Positions 59,738-64,000 of a stretch of 64,000 bases of DNA are shown in pieces (the stretch's first letter is position 1; every line of letters begins with the position of its first letter). Source of the stretch: Oxyruncus cristatus (Eukaryota; Chordata; Aves; Passeriformes; Cotingidae). The stretch covers positions 62,001 to 126,000 of the forward strand of contig VXAY01006791.1 in NCBI GenBank assembly GCA_013399855.1, read 5' to 3'. The notes below the pieces were generated by a model. The model was not told where the DNA came from. It saw only the letters and a program-made list of their open reading frames with translations, and ran no database searches. The position numbers and the translations under genes are program-made.

Positions 59738-59845
59738 CTGCAGTTTCCCATCAGAAAAATGGGGATAATTGCATTCTACTGCCCTCAGGGGTGCTGTGAG
59801 GGTAAATACATTACAGGTTACAGAGTGTTCAGATGCATTGGCCGA
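59738..59845 (+). mobile_element. MIR-like ancient SINE fragment
   Basis: 'cagtttcccatcagaaaaat', 'ggggataattgcattctact' and 'gccctcaggggtgctgtgag' then 'ggtaaatacatta' closely follow the MIR pattern 'cagtttcccatctgtaaaat', 'ggggataat', 'cctcacagggttgttgtgag', 'gattaaat'. This is the best of the three MIR-like copies in the window. Confidence 0.8.
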
Positions 59846-60903
59846 GAGAACTCTAAAAATATTGGAAAAGAGAATAATTTACACAGCATATAGGCAAGTC
59901 TGAAGCAGAGACAAGACTTTGCTAGGCAGAGGCTTTGAAATTCACTTCTCACCCTGCACTCAGATTGAGACCACAATTAACAGTAAGATAAATATAGTAC
60001 AAAAACAGGGTTTGCTGCTTTTGAACTGGCTTTGTATTGGCTGCTAGAGGTAGTACTGACACTTTTCTGCCATGAAAGCCATTTCAATTCTGCAGCAGCA
60101 GGGAAGCTATTGACAGCTAAACTCCTCTGGACTGTGCTAACACACACAACTATTTCCTATTAGTGCCTTGAACCTGCAATGTGGGTCTTTAGCATAAGTA
60201 AATTTTATGCTTTGTGGGGATCCCTGGCTATGTTGGCCTAGCTGGGGGATACAGTACGGATTCCTTGAAGACTTTTTTTCTGGGAAAAAATGTCAGATGA
60301 TACTGAGACTGTAATGATATGGAAGCACTTATGGTTTTGGTTTTCTTATTACGCAACAGACAATTTTAAAAGTTCTAGGGCAAAGAGGTTTCCACAGTTG
60401 CAGTGACACAAAATGTAATATATCTTCTATGAATAGATTTCAGCTGACTGGAAGAATACATTTCAGGATACAGGAAGAAGCCTTTCCATTGATTTCACAA
60501 AATTTTATTGCAGGGTACAAGTGAAAGAAGAATGTGGCCAGATTTCCACAGAAAGTGCTAAGTGCTTTTTGGACAGAATTTGCAACTGCTAATGTTTTCT
60601 CACCTCTAAACCCTTACTGTAATGGTAAGCTTCCTGCAGAATGCTGCTCACACTGGGTCAAGGTGAGATAAAAATAAGAAATCTTTGCTGTCCCTACTGT
60701 GAGAGGTATAACTAGCTACTATTTTTCCTTTTGGCAGGACTTTGGAACCCACTGTATCCAACAAATGCAAATTAGGTTGCTAATTTAATTAAGCAACCCC
60801 TATGAAATCAGGAAAATTACAGTCCATGGTCAAGAGCAGTTTTTTATTTATTGGCAGTAACATCAATAGCTAATTGAAAAAGATTACATAATTGCTTTTG
60901 ATT
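59846..60903. other. No recognisable gene or repeat
   Basis: Ordinary AT-rich DNA; no element or coding segment supported. Confidence 0.45.
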
Positions 60904-61436
60904 GTGATCTGACCCCGGCAGGGAGTTTAGCCTCACAGAGACACTAGTTCACCCTCTCCCTTGCAGTGAGATAGGGAAGGGGATCAGAAGGGTTAAAGCT
61001 TAAAAACTCATGAGTTGAGATAAAGACAGTTTAAAAGGGAAAGCAAAAGTTGTACACGCAAGCAAAGTAAAACAAGGAATTAATTCAATATTTCCCATCT
61101 GCAGGCAAATGTTCAGCCATGCCCAGAAAAGCAGGGCTCTATTGTGCCTGATGGTACCCTGGGAAGACAAACATTATCACTCCAAATGTCTCCGCTTGCT
61201 TCCTCCCCTGGTCATTTGTTGCTGTCCTGGCTGTTTCCCCTTTCAACTGTGCACCCCCTACCTCCATGCTGGCAGGTTGGTGTGAGAAGCAGAAAAGACC
61301 TTGAGGCTGTGTAAGCACTGCTCAGCAGTAACTAAAACATCCCAATGTTATCAACACTGTTTTCATCAAAAATCCAAAATATGGCCTCACACAAACTACT
61401 ATGAAGATTAACTCCATCCCAGCCAAAACCAGTACA
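60904..61436 (-). mobile_element. ERV LTR, full span but promoter core deleted
   Basis: Same family and orientation as 56401-56770. Shared plus-strand blocks include 'actcatgagttgagataaag', 'gcaagcaaagtaaaacaagg' and 'gggctctattgtgcctgatg'. The U3 side is complete: 'gctgtcctggctgtttcccc', 'ggtgtgagaagcagaaaaga', 'gtaagcactgctcagcagta', 'actaaaacatcccaatgtta', ending 'cccagccaaaaccagtaca'. Between 'cgcttgcttcctcccc' and 'tggtcatttgttgctg' the segment that carries the TATA and CRE-like motifs in the other copy is absent (roughly 50 bases). The poly(A)-type ATTAAA has become TTTAAA at about 61030-61035. This copy is unlikely to drive transcription. Confidence 0.88.
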
Positions 61437-61529
61437 AAAGAAAAAAGGTTATGATGTCTGCAGATCTATTTTTGCCTTTATTATGGCAGAATTTGAGTAT
61501 TTAATGACCTTTCATATGCTTATCCTCAG

Positions 61530-61608
61530 AGCATTCCAGTGATGCAGGAGATTTTAAACCTGAAGGATGGTTAGAACAAGGGTCAGAACTTTACCATTTT
61601 AAACACAG
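61530..61608 (+). CDS. Candidate short coding exon, unrecognised
   Basis: A 79-base segment with acceptor-like 'cttatcctcag' before it and a near-consensus donor 'cacag/gtaagc' after it. One frame is open, entering in phase 1 and leaving in phase 2: 'HSSDAGDFKPEGWLEQGSEL' then 'YHFKHR'. The other two frames contain stops. The short length means an open frame is expected by chance in many such segments; the attraction is the combination with a strong donor. Its phases do not allow direct joining to the 50.1-kb candidate, so an intervening exon would be needed if both belong to one gene. Not recognised. Confidence 0.2.
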
Positions 61609-61982
61609 GTAAGCATGTTGCCACTAGCTGACTGCACTTTAAGTTATGATCAAAATACAAGGCTTTTGCACTACCATCACTTTTATTATGCAAGTCAATG
61701 TAAGGGTTAATAGTAAATCTGCTGTCATTAAAAAAATGAGAAACCAGCATTCCAGAGTTCAGGTCTTGCTTTGTATTAAGCTGTGGCACAAGTGGTAGCT
61801 GAAAAGTTGTATGTGAAAACACTGTCTGCCCTTGTGTAGTTGTACCCATTTCCTCTTTGGCTGGTAGTCTCAAGGGGTAGTTATAATTTCTATTCTTACA
61901 TGATTTAGGTATGTTTGAGCAGCACAATACTTCCCATTTCAATACCCATGTCCTTATTCTAAGGCAAAACCATAGTAGATAA
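61609..61982. other. No supported feature
   Basis: A 119-codon minus-strand frame (61583-61942) crosses this stretch; no domain or splice pair supports it. Confidence 0.4.
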
Positions 61983-62540
61983 CAGAATCATGGAATGATT
62001 GAGGATTTAAGAGACCTCTGGAGGTCATCTGGTCAGACAGGGCCACCTGCATCTGATTGCCCAGGGCTGTGTCCAGACAGCTTTTAAATATCTCCAGGGA
62101 TGGAGACTCCACAACTTCTCTGGACAACCTGTGCCACTACTCAGTCACCACCCTCACAGTGAAAAAGTGTTTCTTGATGTTCAGGAATAAACCTCTTGTG
62201 TTTCAGTTTGTGTCCATTGCTTCTGATCCTGTCACTGCCACCACTGAAAAGAGCTTGGCCATGTCATCCTTACACCTTGCCTTCAGGTATCATTTAGATT
62301 TAGTAAGATTAATTAGATAATAAAATGAGTAAGACTTAATGAGATTTAACAAGACTAATTAGATGAATCATTAATAAGAATCCCCCCCCCCCAACATTCG
62401 CTTTTTCATGCAGAACAGTCCTCTCAGTCTTTCCTCCTAGGAGAGATACTCCTCCAGTCCCTAAATCGTTTTTGTGTATTCTCTTCATTAAATCCATGTT
62501 TCTCTCACAGTTGCTCCTGTCCTAACGCTCCATACCACAA
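61983..62540 (-). mobile_element. CR1 LINE, interrupted copy
   Basis: The plus strand starts 'cagaatcatggaatgattga', then 'agagacctctggaggtcatc', 'gggctgtgtccagacagctt', 'ttaaatatctccagggatgg', 'gtgtttcagtttgtgtccat' and 'ccattgcttctgatcctgtc', all reverse-complement CR1 3' UTR. After 'cttcaggtatcatttagat' it is interrupted by about 100 bases of AT-rich repeats and a C11 run, then CR1-like text resumes ('agtcctctcagtctttcctc', 'ctcctccagtccctaaatcg', 'taacgctccatac'). The right-hand part is diverged and its end uncertain. Confidence 0.85.
62295..62392. repeat. AT-rich cryptic repeat plus C11 inside CR1
   Basis: Three imperfect copies of a 16-17-base motif (gtaagattaattagat at 62303, gtaagacttaatgagat at 62329, acaagactaattagat at 62349) are followed by eleven C residues at 62382-62392. 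The block splits the surrounding CR1. Confidence 0.85.
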
Positions 62541-62984
62541 TCTGTTGTACCTCATCTTGTAGAACTTTAGGAGTTGGGGATTTGAGAAAAGATAACAGAA
62601 ATCAGCAAATTGCTGCCATTTGTCGTGTTGTGGAACAACAGAGTGGGCACTGTAGTAACGTGGAATGGAGTAGATCACAACACTACTTTTCAGCAGAACT
62701 GGAAAAAGTAGAGTGGCAATAAAGGATCTAACTGTGACTTGACATGGACACTATCCTTGTCCATGCTGACTTCAGTGGCATAATCAAGAGTGAGTAAGTA
62801 AGTTTGGAATAATGCATGAGATAACTAGTAGGGCAAAGAGGAGTTCTTTTTTATGTTAAAAAGCTTTTTTAAATGTTGTTCTCAGTCATTAGTGAAAGTA
62901 AGAGCTGACTCAAGACTGGAACATTTACATTTAGAGGCTTTTTAGCTTGTTAGTTGGTTGGGATATTTTGTTTGTTTTCTTTCC
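62541..62984. other. No recognisable gene or repeat
   Basis: Nothing supported. Part may be a further diverged continuation of the CR1 to the left. Confidence 0.4.
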
Positions 62985-63015
62985 TTTTTTTGTTTTTGTT
63001 TGTTTGTTTGTTTTG
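62985..63015. repeat. (GTTT)n simple repeat
   Basis: T-rich run passing into about five 'gttt' units ending 'ttttgg'. Confidence 0.9.
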
Positions 63016-63667
63016 GAGACTGAGATCATAATACCTGCAGTGCCTGTATTCAGCTCACTTGATTTTTAACCCCATAGAAATCAGGTGAGTCCACTTGAGA
63101 GGAAGGAGTTCATCACCGAGGTGAAAGAAACTTAATGGAGTGTGTTTGGAAGCCTTTGCTGCTGATCTTGTAAACAAGCTTTCTTTACGGTTGTAAACGA
63201 GATGAGTTCATACAGTCTTGTGTTTCCAACTGAAAAAATACTAAACACTTTTTTAAATGTTATTTAAAAACCACATACTGAAGGACAAGAGAAAATGTCA
63301 ACGCTACTGCAGCTTGATGACAGTTATTTAGATGTTTTATCTTAGAACCTTTTGCAGATAGATTCCTGCAGAAGCATCAGTGAAGATTGTAATTGATATG
63401 CAAAAATCATTCTGTGGGGGTGGGAGGAAAATTCTGGGGTTCTTTCCCAGTACTGCTTTTTGCATGTGTTTGTTTTCAAGCATGATTTTCATACAGTAGA
63501 ACATTTTATTTACCGTATGGTAGAAGTCCATACATGAAGGGTTAATAGATTAAGATTTTACCATGGCATAGAGTTGAAATTAAATTTTACCTTTAAAACT
63601 AGATACACAAAGAGTATACACAATTCAGGATTTCCAGCTGTGTTTTCAAAAGTGTTTAAGGAAAATG
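63016..63667. other. No recognisable gene or repeat
   Basis: Nothing supported. Confidence 0.4.
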
Positions 63668-63741
63668 AAAAAAAAAAAAAAATAAAGGAAAAATAATAAA
63701 GGAATAAAAGAAATAATTAAAAACAAACAAACAAACAAACA
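63668..63741. repeat. A-rich tract with (AAAC)n
   Basis: A15-type homopolymer, then A/T-rich 'aataaagg' variants, then about five 'aaac' units ending at 63741. No retroposon body was recognised upstream, so it is listed as simple sequence. Confidence 0.9.
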
Positions 63742-64000
63742 CGTACTTACAGCTAGAACTTTTGAAAGAAGAAAAGTCTTTGCCAGCCCTGGTGTACACT
63801 GCTATTTTATCTGAATAAAACTCAGTCATGTCCATTTGTTGGGATATATTGTGCTTCACATGACAGTATTCCAGACTTATAGTTCAGTAACTTGTGCAAG
63901 TGCACATTTTGAAGATTAAAGGTAGGCATTTCAAGCTTTTTAATGATTGAAATGTTAGGTTCAGCATCAGTCCTGCTTTTTCCTGAATCACTGCACTGTG
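63742..64000. other. No supported feature
   Basis: A minus-strand open segment (63859-63751) ends at a consensus donor core; see findings. Otherwise nothing is recognised. Confidence 0.35.

Noticed and set aside
56401..61436. Provirus bounded by the two sister LTRs
   Set aside because: The interval holds a different LTR, a MIR-like fragment and AT-rich host-like DNA with no gag, pol or env similarity, and the two LTRs are independently damaged.
61583..61942. 119-codon minus-strand gene
   Set aside because: No recognisable domain and no acceptor/donor pair; it starts next to a CR1 and ends in the plus-strand exon candidate.
1..64000. CRISPR array, bacterial operon or phage defence system
   Set aside because: No regular direct repeats with spacers, no ribosome-binding-site-linked gene runs; repeat content is vertebrate.

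Overview
The window looks like nuclear DNA of a bird, most probably a passerine. The evidence is repeat content, not genes. There are at least nine fragments of the avian LINE CR1, in both orientations. Several LTRs belong to families common in bird endogenous retroviruses (ERVs). Three fragments resemble the old amniote SINE MIR. Two SINEs have a tRNA-Ile head and a CR1-like tail, the architecture of TguSINE1 known from zebra finch and its relatives. The background is AT-rich, with many short homopolymer and (GTTT)n/(AAAC)n tracts, as in a gene-poor stretch of a large avian chromosome. No rRNA, functional tRNA, CRISPR array or bacterial-type operon is present.

Layout: 0-7 kb has a CR1 3' fragment, a MIR-like fragment, a decayed LTR-like repeat and a minus-strand tRNA-Ile SINE. 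7-18.8 kb is nearly featureless apart from small tandem repeats and AT-rich DNA. 18.9-19.6 kb is an ERVL-type LTR on the minus strand. 22 kb has a plus-strand CR1. 28.5-30.6 kb is a dense mobile-element cluster: a minus-strand LTR, a CR1 fragment joined to the 3' part of another LTR, then a well-preserved CR1. 32.9-38.1 kb holds a CR1 stub, a strand-asymmetric G/T-rich tract, a MIR-like fragment and a 12-base G run. 43-46.8 kb has two long CR1 fragments flanking the second SINE. 50.1-52.0 kb contains the best candidate coding exon(s). 56.4-61.4 kb has three minus-strand LTRs and one MIR-like fragment. 62-64 kb has an interrupted CR1 and simple repeats.

I recognise no protein-coding gene with confidence. 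Most open frames of 60-160 codons look like chance frames in AT-rich DNA or lie inside CR1 or LTR copies. One 274-base open segment near 50.1-50.4 kb has splice-like borders and protein-like composition. A strong splice acceptor near 51.96 kb continues it in phase to a stop codon. A 79-base segment near 61.5 kb is a weaker second candidate. If real, they belong to one or more genes whose other exons lie mostly outside or unseen. All repeat boundaries were placed by eye and family names rest on recall, so ends are good only to about 10-30 bases.
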